The notes below the pieces were generated by a model. That model was not told the origin of the DNA. It ran no database searches and saw nothing but the letters and a program-made list of their open reading frames with translations. Positions 51,001-59,451 of a stretch of DNA of 64,000 nucleotides are shown here, in pieces; within the stretch, counting starts at the first letter, position 1, and the number at the start of each line of letters is the position of its first letter. Source of the stretch: Methanarcanum sp963640855 (GTDB lineage Archaea > Thermoplasmatota > Thermoplasmata > Methanomassiliicoccales > Methanomethylophilaceae). The position numbers and the translations under genes are program-made. The DNA is taken from assembly GCA_963640855.1 (NCBI GenBank), contig CAVIAJ010000002.1, forward strand, positions 56,817 to 120,816. Reading direction: 5' to 3'.

Positions 51001-52444
51001 CCTTTGCCTGAAGCATCATGGGGACTATTACTTTGTTAACATCTTTTTCGGTGTATCCGAACTCTGTTTTTCTGAAATCGTAATCTTCTACGGAACGCCC
51101 TACCGTTCTTCCCGATGAGACTTCATCGAGATTGAGACGGTTTCTGTCGAGCCAATCTCTGTACGGGTATGCGGAGGATAATGACGATTTGATTTCTTTA
51201 TCACGGAGGATTTTTCCTTCCCGGGTATCGATCATTATCATCTTTCCGGGCTTGAGACGTCCCGATTCTTTGATTTCAGATTCGGGGAATTGAATCACAC
51301 CCGCTTCGGATGCAAGAATGAACAGTCCGTCTGTTGTTACGGTGTATCTCGCGGGACGGAGTCCGTTCCTGTCGAGCATTCCGCCTGCGTATCTTCCGTC
51401 AGTAAACAATACTGCGGCGGGACCGTCCCACGGTTCCATAAGGATTGAATTGTATTCGTAATACGCTTTTAACGAATCGGGAATGGGATTCTTGTTGTTC
51501 CATGATTCCGGTATTAACATAGACAATGCATTCGGAATGCTCTTCCCTGCCATGGTGAGGAATTCGAATACATTATCCAACGATGCACTGTCGCTCATTT
51601 CAGGCTGCACTATCGGGAAGAGTTCTTTCAGATCCGGTAACAAATCCGATTCCAACACGCTTTCCCTTGCGCCCATCCACGATCTGTTTGCTCTGATAGT
51701 ATTGATTTCACCGTTGTGACAGAGCATTCTGAACGGCTGTGCCAGCTTCCACATCGGGAAGGTATTGGTGCTGAATCTCGAGTGAACCATTGCGATTGCA
51801 CTTTCGAATTTCGGATCTGACAAATCGAGATAATATTCACTTATCTGCCCGGGTGTGAGCATACCTTTGTATGTTACGGTACGGGTGGAAAGACTGCAGA
51901 TGTAGAAGTCTTCTTTACTGACAATATCCGATGAAGCTATTCTGTTCGCAGTCCTGAGTTTTATTGAATACAACTTGCGTTCGAGAGTCTCCTGACTGTC
52001 GTAACTTGTCAGAAAAATCTGCGCAATATACGGTTCGCTTTTCTCCGCCATAGGTCCCTGAGCTTCATGGTTCACAGGCATTTCTCTGCAGAGAATCTCA
52101 TATGCGCCGTACCTTCCGCATTCTTCTCTTAGAACGGAAAGACATTTTTCACGGTCGTTTTCATCCTTGGGAAGGAAGATGTTCCCGACGCCGTACCTTC
52201 CGGCTTCGGGAACATGAATCCCCAGCGAAACGAAGAATGAGTGAGGGGCCTGCACGGTAATTCCCGTACCGTCTCCGGTCCTGCCGTCTGCGTTCTCGGC
52301 ACCGCGGTGCTCCATGTTGTCGAGAATTCTCAGGCCGTATTCCACAATACGGTGGCTCTTGGTACCGTCGATGTTCAGTGCAAGACCGACACCGCATGAG
52401 TCCCTCTCATACATCGGGTCGTAGAGACCTGTCCTTCCCAGCAT
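48074..52444 (-). CDS. gltB: glutamate synthase large subunit, full bacterial type
   Basis: A 1456-residue GltB that makes two glutamates from glutamine and 2-oxoglutarate. Order: class II glutaminase with nucleophile Cys17 after a 16-residue propeptide (RDSCGVGLA), central domain, FMN/2-oxoglutarate barrel (ISPPPHHDIYS, GADGGTGASP), the [3Fe-4S] motif CIMCRKCQTNMCP, and the C-terminal GXGXG beta-helix (GKGLSGGRIAI). Most archaeal GOGATs are split into shorter subunits, so this long form suggests bacterial origin. No gltD (NADPH subunit) is nearby; ferredoxin may be the donor. It starts 10 nt after glnN, forming a two-gene operon. Confidence 0.95.
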   Translation of the reverse strand: MLGRTGLYDPMYERDSCGVGLALNIDGTKSHRIVEYGLRILDNMEHRGAENADGRTGDGTGITVQAPHSFFVSLGIHVPEAGRYGVGNIFLPKDENDREKCLSVLREECGRYGAYEILCREMPVNHEAQGPMAEKSEPYIAQIFLTSYDSQETLERKLYSIKLRTANRIASSDIVSKEDFYICSLSTRTVTYKGMLTPGQISEYYLDLSDPKFESAIAMVHSRFSTNTFPMWKLAQPFRMLCHNGEINTIRANRSWMGARESVLESDLLPDLKELFPIVQPEMSDSASLDNVFEFLTMAGKSIPNALSMLIPESWNNKNPIPDSLKAYYEYNSILMEPWDGPAAVLFTDGRYAGGMLDRNGLRPARYTVTTDGLFILASEAGVIQFPESEIKESGRLKPGKMIMIDTREGKILRDKEIKSSLSSAYPYRDWLDRNRLNLDEVSSGRTVGRSVEDYDFRKTEFGYTEKDVNKVIVPMMLQAKEPISSAGNDTAIPILSDTHHRLFDYFRQSFAQVTNPPIDPIREELVMSLTGYIGSIHRNMLMPSPENCRIVKVKHPVITNRELDLLMNLRYRGFRTVVIPTLFTEEEGLEKALERICSMADDAVKSGGSYIVLSDRKSDDKHIPIPSVLAVSAVHQHLTEERLRLQTDIIVESGEPREVMHFASLFGYGANVVNPYMAYAVIEKTLSENTDMRIDVGTAERNYIAAVEKGILKIMSKMGIATLRSYRGCILFEALGISENVCKKYLGNTVSGIDGLTLNDIEKEAKAFHADAVNNGHSGNNKEKHSWTPSAVKSLREAATNNDADAYDRFRNTIDSEKIFIRDVMDFASSGGVSLDEVESADLIMKHFVAEGISFGAISREAHETIAEAMNGIGARSNTGEGGEGSYRFRPVNGKDISSKIKQIASGRFGVTAEYLVNAEEIQIKIAQGAKPGEGGQLLSHKVDAVIAATRHCIPGITLISPPPHHDIYSIEDLKQLIYDLKCINPSARISVKLVAEAGVGTVAAGVVKAGADVILISGADGGTGASPVSSMKYAGMPWELGLSEVQQTLILNDLRKKVILQVDGQLKTGRDVVIASLLGAEEFGFATSLMVSMGCIMCRKCQTNMCPAGIATQDSERRTGFKGCAEDIQNYLRMVAEDVRRILASLGLRSVSEAVGRCDLLVRRPDDGTRGDRVDLSRILTRIDGILSCTDGQGDIVKDVIDKRIIANVKDQIQTGKSVELSYSLTNVDRSVGTMLSGSVIKNGINLKDDSVKIRFTGTAGQSFGAFLCKGITFTLEGQANDFVGKGLSGGRIAIRRGNHNPKENVIAGNTVLYGATSGELYIAGSVGERFCVRNSGAVAVAEGAGDHCCEYMTGGRTVIIGDVGRNFAAGMSAGIAYVLNDSGDLDRHCNMDMVELSPVESKEDTDELEGILRNHFRYTGSKKAEELLKDWDHNVTRFLKVMPIGYKRILESS

Positions 52445-52454
52445 GCAACCATCT

Positions 52455-54632
52455 TCAGCTTATGAACAGGAGTTCTCTGTACTTGGGCATAGGCCACTTC
52501 TGATCGTCGATGATCATTTCAAGCGAATCGAGCTGAGATCTGATCTCGGACATCATAGGTACGATCTTATCGTGGAATCCGACTGCCTGTTCGCGGCTTT
52601 CGAGTTTATCGAGAGTATCGCATTCCTTTTCGATGAGTCCGCAGTATCTGTATACTTCGCAGATGTTCTTTGAAATCTCGGCAATCTGAGACATTTCGTA
52701 CTTGGTGTACTCGGTGTATCCGTCGCCGTAAATTATCTTGGCCTTGTACACGATGTCGAGCAGATTCGCTTTGTAGCTGACTGCGACAGGGAGCAGATGG
52801 TTGAGAGCCATGTCCCTGAGTGTCCTTGCTTCGATCTCGACCTTCTTACTGTATGTTTCCCAGTACACTTCGTTCCTTGCCCTGAGTTCGACTTCCGTAA
52901 GGACGTTGGATTCGGTGAAGACTCTGATCGATCTTTCGGAGGTGAATGCATCGAAGGTAACAGGTGCGGATGATTCGCAGTCGAGACCGCGTTTTGCGGC
53001 TTCCTTCTTCCACTCGTCGGAGTAGCCGTTTCCGTCGAAGCAGATCTTCTGACATGTTCTGTATGTTTCACGTGTTTCGTTGAGCAGTGCCGCCATAACA
53101 TCCTCTCCCTTTTCGATTCTTGCATCCACTGCCTTCTTGAACTCAATGAGCTGACTTGCAACTATTGTGTTCAGAACGGTAACGGGTGCGGCGCAGTTTG
53201 CGGACGAACCTGCGGCTCTGAATTCGAACCTGTTTCCCGTGAATGCGAACGGAGACGTTCTGTTCCTGTCCGTGTTGTCCACGAGGAGTTCGGGAATCTG
53301 AGGGATTCCGAGACGGTGTGTCTTCTTGCCTTTGATCTTGACCATTTCTTTGCTGTTGAGCAGTTCGGTGAAGGCTTCGCTTACGGTCTTTCCGAGGAAC
53401 GAGGATATGATTGCGGGAGGTGCTTCGTTCGCACCGAGCCTGTGTGCGTTCGTTGCGGTCATGATCGATGCTTTGAGCAGTGCGTTGTTGTCGTAGACTG
53501 CTTTCAGAATGTTGCTCATGAACACAAGGAATCTGAGGTTCTCTTCGCTTGTCTTACCGGGTGAGAGCAATCCTATTCCGCTGACGGTACCGAGTGACCA
53601 GTTGCAGTGTTTGCCGGAACCGTTTACGCCTTCGTAGGGCTTCTCGTGAAGTAACACTTCGAATCCGTGTTTCTCTGCGACATCTTTCATCAAAGACATC
53701 AGCAGGAGGTTGTGATCCACCGCAAGGTTCGATTCCTCGTATACGGGGGCAATCTCAAACTGGTTCGGAGCGACCTCGTTGTGTCTTGTTTTGATAGGAA
53801 TTCCGAGTTTGTATGCTTCGAATTCAAGTTCTCTCATGAATTCGAATACTCTTGAGGGGATAGCGCCGAAGTAGTGGTCGTCCAACTGCTGGTTTTTGGA
53901 GCTGTTGTGTCCCTGAAGGGTACGTCCGGTCATCACAAGATCGGGACGTGTGGAGAATAAATCCCTGTCCACAAGGAAGTATTCCTGTTCCCATCCGAGG
54001 TAGGACTGTACCATTTCGTCTCCGAGTCCGAAGTAACCGAGAATATCTTTGGTTGCTTTTGTCACTGCGGAGATGGATTTGAGCAGCGGTGTTTTGTAAT
54101 CCAACGCTTCGCCCGTGTATGATATGAATACTGTGGGAATACAGAGACAGTCGTCAAGAACGAATGCCGGTGACGAAGGATCCCATGCCGTGTAACCTCT
54201 TGCTTCGAATGTGTTCCTGAGACCTCCGTTCGGGAACGAGGATGCATCGGGTTCCTGCTGACAGAGAAGTTTTCCGCTGAATGTTTCCAGGGAACCGTCG
54301 CGTCCGTAAGGTTCCGCAAAAGAATCGTGTTTCTCGGCGGTACCGCCGGTCAGAGGCTGGAACCAGTGTGTGTAGTGTGTCGCGCCGAGATCCATTGCCC
54401 ACTGTTTCATTCCCGCCGCGACATATTCGGCAACGGATTTGTCGAGTGTCACGCCCTGTTCGATGGATTCGTAGACCATCCTTCTGGTATCGGATGAGAG
54501 ATATCTCCTCATTGCCGATCTGTTGAACACCTTGCAACCGAAGTATTCCGATGTCATCTTCGCCGGAGGCTCGGCTACCAGGGGCTCTTTTCTGCATGCA
54601 CTTTCGACTGCATCGAGTCTGCCGTTAGTCAT
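52455..54632 (-). CDS. glnN: glutamine synthetase type III
   Basis: A 725-residue GSIII. The size, and motifs such as FEIAPVYEESNLAVDHN, GSGKHCNWS, NRTSPFAFTGNRFEFRA and GSSANCAAP, are those of the GlnN class found in Bacteroides and cyanobacteria and rare in archaea. The enzyme makes glutamine from glutamate and ammonia. It is followed by gltB, giving a GS-GOGAT operon, which with gdhA covers both ammonia-assimilation routes. A TATA box lies 22 bp before the ATG, so the transcript is probably leaderless. A perfect palindrome further upstream is shared with gdhA. Confidence 0.95.
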   Translation of the reverse strand: MTNGRLDAVESACRKEPLVAEPPAKMTSEYFGCKVFNRSAMRRYLSSDTRRMVYESIEQGVTLDKSVAEYVAAGMKQWAMDLGATHYTHWFQPLTGGTAEKHDSFAEPYGRDGSLETFSGKLLCQQEPDASSFPNGGLRNTFEARGYTAWDPSSPAFVLDDCLCIPTVFISYTGEALDYKTPLLKSISAVTKATKDILGYFGLGDEMVQSYLGWEQEYFLVDRDLFSTRPDLVMTGRTLQGHNSSKNQQLDDHYFGAIPSRVFEFMRELEFEAYKLGIPIKTRHNEVAPNQFEIAPVYEESNLAVDHNLLLMSLMKDVAEKHGFEVLLHEKPYEGVNGSGKHCNWSLGTVSGIGLLSPGKTSEENLRFLVFMSNILKAVYDNNALLKASIMTATNAHRLGANEAPPAIISSFLGKTVSEAFTELLNSKEMVKIKGKKTHRLGIPQIPELLVDNTDRNRTSPFAFTGNRFEFRAAGSSANCAAPVTVLNTIVASQLIEFKKAVDARIEKGEDVMAALLNETRETYRTCQKICFDGNGYSDEWKKEAAKRGLDCESSAPVTFDAFTSERSIRVFTESNVLTEVELRARNEVYWETYSKKVEIEARTLRDMALNHLLPVAVSYKANLLDIVYKAKIIYGDGYTEYTKYEMSQIAEISKNICEVYRYCGLIEKECDTLDKLESREQAVGFHDKIVPMMSEIRSQLDSLEMIIDDQKWPMPKYRELLFIS

Positions 54633-54653
54633 GGGTGTTTCGTATATACACGT

Positions 54654-54663
54654 TAAATATAAA
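54654..54663 (-). promoter_or_regulatory. glnN TATA box
   Basis: TTTATATTTA on the minus strand, 22 bp from the ATG, consistent with leaderless transcription. Confidence 0.6.
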
Positions 54664-54705
54664 GATTTCTGATTTGACGGATGTATGTTTGTATTTTTCA
54701 GATAG

Positions 54706-54725
54706 AATTAGACATTTGTCTAATT
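54706..54725. promoter_or_regulatory. palindromic operator upstream of glnN
   Basis: AATTAGACA, TT, TGTCTAATT: a perfect 20-bp palindrome 43 bp upstream of the glnN TATA box. Two related sites lie at a similar distance (about 39 and 73 bp) upstream of the gdhA TATA box. The NrpR operator of methanogens (GGAA-N6-TTCC) is different. Confidence 0.65.
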
Positions 54726-54966
54726 AAAACGATTTTGATTAGATATTATGACATTATGGGTACACGGTATACGGTATAAACTGAATGAATGAACGGAAAC
54801 ACCCCGTCTGACGGCGCACAGGGATAATATCCTCTATGAGTTGAACGGGATGTGCGGAATTTCTGCAGAAATCATAAAAAATACAGATTTCATCATACAA
54901 ATTGCATCAAATTTTCTATTTCGTATTACTGAAAGATTATAATTCCGGAAAACAGGTACTGTCTTC

Positions 54967-55398
54967 ATGGACAGCGTATCCCGTATCGGTGTTTCACTTG
55001 ACCCGGAACTTCTTGAACTCTTCGACCGTCATATTTCCGAAAGAGGGTACGTAAGCCGCAGCGAAGCTATACGCGATTTGATCAGAGACAATCTTTCGGA
55101 GAATGAATGGAAGGATGAGAACTAAGTTATGGTCGGTTTGATCACCGCGGTTTTCGATTCTTCGGTTACGGGAATTACCGAGAAACTCATGAACGCTCAG
55201 CGTACGCTCGGCGGCGATGTGCTTTCTTCCACATACATTTCTCTTGACGAGAAGAAATACATGATATCGCTTTTCATAAGAGGGAAACTGAAAGATCTGA
55301 AGAAGATTTCCGGCGTAATTGCATCGATGAAAGGTGTCCTCAGAGGTAAACTGATGATGGTGTCTCCCGTGAACGGTCATATACATCACATCGGATGA
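54967..55398 (+). pseudogene. NikR-like regulator split by an in-frame stop
   Basis: 54967-55125 encodes a 52-residue ribbon-helix-helix (VSRIGVSLDPELLELFDRHI, SRSEAIRDLIRDNL) and ends at TAA. In the same frame, one codon later, an ATG at 55129 starts an 89-residue ACT-like NikR C-domain (GLITAVFD, LIRGK-like FIRGKLKDLKKI, MKGVLRGKLMM). A single nonsense change therefore separates DNA-binding and sensor halves. Both pieces may be translated independently. In the sensor half the nickel ligands of E. coli NikR (His76, His87, His89, Cys95) are replaced: TLGGD, TYISLDEKKY. It would not bind nickel in the known way. Confidence 0.7.
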
Positions 55399-55405
55399 TG
55401 CACAG

Positions 55406-56617
55406 TCACCGATATCCTTCTTTAATAAGTACAAGTGTAATGTCAGATGTCATCTCCGGCATTTCTTCGCCTGTATTCAGTATTTTCAGCGGGACATTGT
55501 ATTTCGAGACAATATCTTCGATACGTTCTGCATCCAATTTATCGCAGACTCTTTTGTTTACCGGGTCGAGAATGACTGTCAGTCCGTCAAGAGCATTCAT
55601 TTTTCCGAGTGTCGATAATGTGGAATCGATCGATATGTGGGAAATACCGGGATTTCTTTCAATGACAACCGCTTTGTTCCCGTCTTTCTTTATTTCTCCT
55701 CTCCCGGGAATTCCTCCGAATGATTCCAGTGCATCGATGACGGTTCCGACAGGAACGGACATGTTTTCGCATACTGTAAGAGCGGCATCGATTGCATGTA
55801 TGTATTCAGGTCCGAGGAATCCTCTTCCGAATTCTATGTGATGTTCTCCGCCGTAAGTTATTGTGAGATCCAACGGTTTACCCAATGCGGGGTTTGAATC
55901 GGATTTTACATTTCCGCCGTACGGAATCACTTTCTTTCCGTATTTTTCCCAGAATGTGAGTTCGGATGATTCGACAATATTGATACTGTCTGTAAGCACG
56001 GAGGCTTTGGATGTTGATGCTTTTTCTGTGTTTCCTGCTATGCCGTAATCCTCGAGCAGATTGGTTATCACGGCAATATCGGCTTTTCCGGAACCTCCGA
56101 GGGATACTTCTGCAATCACAACATCATAATCTCCTTCGGGAAGTGTGAGGAGTGAGGTGGGTGCGATACTCAGTGTTTTCTCGATGCGATGTTTTCCCGA
56201 AATGTACGGCCCCTGTCCGCGCGAAGTGTGAAGAAAAACCCTCTTACCCGACCTGTCAAGGATATGTGCCAGTATGTAACACAACGTGGTTTTTCCTTTG
56301 ACTCCGGTTACTTCGATACGGAATCTGCTGTCGTCAATCAGTTTTCCGACGGCCTGATGAAAAGTCATCTTCTCATCGAATGTTACTCCGTCGTTAAGAA
56401 ATGCTTCCGAGGGACAGTGTGAAGGCGCTATGAGAACATCATAATGTCTTGCTGGTGCAGTTTCCGATAAGTGTGCGCCCGTTTCAGTTACTTTGTTTTT
56501 GATTTCATTTTTTGCGGATTTGTACACATCGACACAGTACACTTCGTAACCCGTTTTGATCAACTTCTCGGCGATTATTCCGCCGCCGTGGATAATGTCG
56601 AAGATCAATGCCTTCAC
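55406..56617 (-). CDS. cfbE: coenzyme F430 synthetase (Mur-ligase family)
   Basis: A 403-residue Mur-ligase-type protein that matches CfbE, which closes F430 biosynthesis by forming the cyclohexanone ring of F430. The ATP loop TGVKGKTT lies at residues 104-111, a SLGGSGKADIAVITNLLEDYGIAG block near 170-190, and the C-terminal ligase domain has SHISIDSTLS. F430 is the nickel cofactor of methyl-coenzyme M reductase, so the gene supports a methanogen. The other cfb genes are not in the window. It is convergent with the NikR-like gene (7 bp apart). Confidence 0.82.
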   Translation of the reverse strand: MKALIFDIIHGGGIIAEKLIKTGYEVYCVDVYKSAKNEIKNKVTETGAHLSETAPARHYDVLIAPSHCPSEAFLNDGVTFDEKMTFHQAVGKLIDDSRFRIEVTGVKGKTTLCYILAHILDRSGKRVFLHTSRGQGPYISGKHRIEKTLSIAPTSLLTLPEGDYDVVIAEVSLGGSGKADIAVITNLLEDYGIAGNTEKASTSKASVLTDSINIVESSELTFWEKYGKKVIPYGGNVKSDSNPALGKPLDLTITYGGEHHIEFGRGFLGPEYIHAIDAALTVCENMSVPVGTVIDALESFGGIPGRGEIKKDGNKAVVIERNPGISHISIDSTLSTLGKMNALDGLTVILDPVNKRVCDKLDAERIEDIVSKYNVPLKILNTGEEMPEMTSDITLVLIKEGYR

Positions 56618-56744
56618 TGTTTCACTTCACTGACAGTTTGAATATGGGTATTGTTGTTATTAATAATTTGTAAATCGTGTTACTGACATCCGAAGCAGAA
56701 CAATTTGCCGGAATACAGTGAATGAATCGGGGAATAACAGTGAA

Positions 56745-56766
56745 CCCTCCCGAATGAACGGGAGGG
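56745..56766 (-). terminator. rpl15e terminator
   Basis: CCCTCCCG, 6-nt loop, CGGGAGGG, 20 nt after the rpl15e stop on the minus strand. Confidence 0.65.
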
Positions 56767-56785
56767 AAGAAGTTTGAAGCTGAGA

Positions 56786-57412
56786 TCACTTGGCTCTTCT
56801 GCCGTTGGCTCTGACTGAAGGTCTGACCTTCTCGGCACCCTTTCCTTTGACGCTCATACCGCGACCTTTCTGTCCGGCAGAGGTCTTACCGCGGTATACA
56901 CGGCCTTTCTGGGTGTTGTAGCAGATCCAGTTGATCTTGGGGTCCGCCTGGATGACGGGGTGTGCGGGGTCGACGAGGATGATCTCGTACCACTCGTACT
57001 GTCCGTCTGCACCGACCCAGTATGAGTTGAGAACCTCAAGGTTGGGGAATCTCTTCTGAGCCCTTTCCTCTGCAATTCTCTGCATACTCTTACCGACTGT
57101 GATCTGAAGGATACCCTTTCTCTTGGCTCTCCTTCCTGCTTTGATTTTCCTCTTTCCGAAGGATCCTTTTCTGACCCTTCCTCTGACGAGGACGTAACCC
57201 TGTTTGGCTTTGTATCCAACGTTTCTTGCCTTGTCGAGTCTTGTCGGTTTGTCAATGCGGACGAAGTTCTCCTCTCTTCTCCATGCTACACGGCGCTCTT
57301 TGTTGAGATCCTTGAGGTAGGATTTCGAGGGGTTCTTCCATGCGTCTGCGATGTAAGAGTACATGCTCTTACCGCTCACAGACTTAACTTCCTGTGTTGT
57401 CTCATCGGACAT
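56786..57412 (-). CDS. rpl15e: 50S ribosomal protein L15e
   Basis: A 208-residue archaeal/eukaryotic L15e: SMYSYIADAWKNP near the N-terminus, TRLDKARNVGYKAKQGYVLVR, and a C-terminal GLRNK-like basic tail (KGAEKVRPSVRANGRRAK). The first ~14 residues (MSDETTQEVKSVSG) are an acidic extension not seen in most L15e proteins. Start at 57412 rather than 57460. TATA box at 57492-57501. Confidence 0.95.
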   Translation of the reverse strand: MSDETTQEVKSVSGKSMYSYIADAWKNPSKSYLKDLNKERRVAWRREENFVRIDKPTRLDKARNVGYKAKQGYVLVRGRVRKGSFGKRKIKAGRRAKRKGILQITVGKSMQRIAEERAQKRFPNLEVLNSYWVGADGQYEWYEIILVDPAHPVIQADPKINWICYNTQKGRVYRGKTSAGQKGRGMSVKGKGAEKVRPSVRANGRRAK

Positions 57413-57855
57413 TTTAATCACCTGTTCGGATTCGCCCGTTAGGGTACATTTCCGTCGCAATCAAACTTGCGCAGATGGTTGTAAGCATGATGGTATATAA
57501 ATTGGTACTGTCCGAAAGGTGCTATAGTTTTAATGGGGCAGGATAAAAACACCCTCGATTGCCCCCATTTGAGTAAAAGGACTTGTTGCGCTACATTTAG
57601 GTTATCTTCGGCTCACTCTGTTCGCCTGCGGGAAAATGTGGGGCCATTATCATTTGTGTGTGCTGCCGTCACATTTCGACGTGTAATTATGTCAAAAGTG
57701 TGCGGTTTCATCCGACTCTTACCACATCGTAGGAAGAAACCGCATAGTTGTCAATAACGTCGGATTAGATAGTTTTAGTGGCTTGTTGAACTTTTTGACG
57801 AGCTGAAACATAAACTTACGAACCATTATAGTCATGAAGTCCCATCATTCTCAAC
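57413..57855. other. gene-free stretch with structured segments
   Basis: The rpl15e TATA box (TTTATATACC, 57492-57501, minus) is at its left. Beyond lie a CCCCATTT...AAATGTGGGG imperfect inverted repeat (57562-57648), a long hairpin at 57701-57744, and an inverted repeat TCCCATCAT/ATGATGGGA whose right arm (57856-57864) contains the start of the next gene. No coding frame is supported. Confidence 0.5.
57701..57744. repeat. long stem-loop in intergenic region
   Basis: Arms 57701-57713 and 57732-57744 pair at 12 of 13 positions (TGCGGTTTCATCC with GGAAGAAACCGCA); the 18-nt loop has a further TAC/GTA pair. Could be a small RNA hairpin or an element end. Confidence 0.45.
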
Positions 57856-59224
57856 ATGATGGGAACGGATTTTGAAAATTATTCTCAGGAATGGAAGGAG
57901 CTCTGGAAAAGCGAGTATGTCCACACCATTGCTGCATTTTACAATACTGCCGGCGGAGTAATGATAGTGGGCCGCCGTGATGACGGTAGCATTGTGGGCC
58001 TAAGCAATCCCGAGAAGACATTAAAATCCATATCTGATACGATTTCCAATAAACTTCCTACAAGGTTGATGTAAGATTGGTTTCCATCGAGGGTAAGAGT
58101 TGTATTCAGGTTATTGTGCCCAAAGGAAAAATGATGGTTGATTGCGACGGACTGTTTTACGTAAGAGCAGGGAGCACGACACAGATTGTTTCTGGTTCGA
58201 ATTGAAGGCATTACTGCTGAAAGAAAGTAACATTCAATGGCTCGATCAACCATCAGATTTGACTATCGAAGATCTGTCCGCAGATGCATTGTCATTTTTT
58301 ATTTCCGAGGGGCAGAGTGCCGGACGCATACCGAAGGACATCTCTTCCAAGGATGTGGCTCAGATACTCGGTAAATTCAATCTTCTGATTGGGGATAAAG
58401 TAACACTTGCAGGAGCACTTTTATTCTCCGATAATCCCAGAAAACTAAACGGTGGAGCTTATCTCAAAATAGGGCAGTTTGATGATAAGGAATCTCTGAT
58501 GCGTGATACTTACATCGAAGGGCCCCTTATCCGCGTACCGAATCTCGCAACCGAGAAATTGTATGAAGCATACGCGCCTCCGACGAATATGTATGACGGC
58601 GGAGGAGTATCAGTATACCAAAAGTTTGACTATCCTAAAGAAGTAGTCAGGGAATTGATACTCAATGCAGTGATGCATATGGACTACAAACTCCAACGCC
58701 CTATAACTGTCGCTGTTTATCCAGACAGATTGGAAATATTTTGTGCGGGAGGTCTTCCCGAAGGTATGACTCTGGAACTTCTGATGCGGAAACACGCATC
58801 AGTACTTCGCAACACATCTTTGGCTTCGGTGTTTTATTCTGCAGGATTTGTGGAATCATGGGGTCAAGGAATATCCAAAGTCAGGAGCGGATGTATTCTG
58901 AATGGAAATCCTGAACCCGAATTTCAGGAATTCTGCAGAGGTATTCTTGTTACCATATTCAAAGCGAAGGTTAAGAGTGCCGTTTTTAACAAATCATCAG
59001 TGAAAACCTTGGATGATATTGACAGGGCGATTTTGAAGATGATGTCTGATAACCCCAAGATTACAATATCATCAATTTCTGAGATGACTGGGCTGACTTT
59101 AAGGACAACAAACCGTCGCATATCATCATTACGTGACTCTGGAATCATTGTAAGAGAAGGTAGCAGTCACGGGGGTCATTGGAGAGTGGTGCCTTCTGAT
59201 GATTCTTTTACAAACGTTTCATAA
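57856..59224 (+). pseudogene. AlbA_2/RecG-like ATP-binding protein, two frameshifts
   Basis: A recognisable ~450-residue AlbA_2-domain protein broken into three frames. Frame 1 (57856-58074) gives the start: QEWKELWKSEYVHTIAAFYNTAGGVMIVGRRDDGS. Frame 2 (58071-58205) continues VRLVSIEGKSCIQVIVPKG to YVRAGSTTQIVSGSN. Frame 3 continues LKALLLKESN and the C-terminal DUF4062/RecG-like ATP-binding domain (GPLIRVPNLATEK; KEVVRELILNAVMHMDY; ESWGQGISKV), ending with a winged-helix (ILKMMSDNPKITISSISEMTG). Each junction is repaired by one added base near 58068 and 58196. Accessory gene of unknown role, decayed or mis-sequenced. Confidence 0.75.
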
Positions 59225-59451
59225 TGTTTATGTGGCATTAATTTGGCATTAATTTGGCAGTGATAATGTTGTGGAATAGCAGACGCAATTTGATATGCTG
59301 GCTATTTGTAATTTCAAATAGCCGTAAGGCATAATGTCGATTACTGGCGGCATAACGAGATGTCATAGAAGTCGGCATTAATTTGGCAGCGATGATGTCG
59401 TAGAAAACTACAGAGCTGAAGAGCACCGATTTTATTGCAAACCGGAATCAA
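59225..59451. repeat. gene-free stretch with direct repeats and a hairpin
   Basis: A ~32-nt unit beginning GGCATTAATTTGGCAG occurs at 59245-59276 and 59374-59405 (129 bp apart) with a partial copy at 59234. Between them is a perfect 9-bp hairpin (GGCTATTTG, 6-nt loop, CAAATAGCC, 59300-59323). This may be a small insertion or repeat cassette. Confidence 0.6.

Larger units (their letters stand above)
54633..54966. other. divergent promoter region of glnN and the NikR-like gene
   Basis: Holds the glnN TATA box (54654-54663) and the 54706-54725 palindrome. Beyond 54730 the sequence is AT-rich with a CACCCCGTCTGACGGCG segment but no gene; a TTCCGGAAAA stretch lies before the ATG at 54967. Confidence 0.6.

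Noticed and set aside
55123..55125. Stop-codon readthrough in the NikR-like gene as pyrrolysine
   Set aside because: The codon is TAA, not TAG; pyrrolysine uses TAG.
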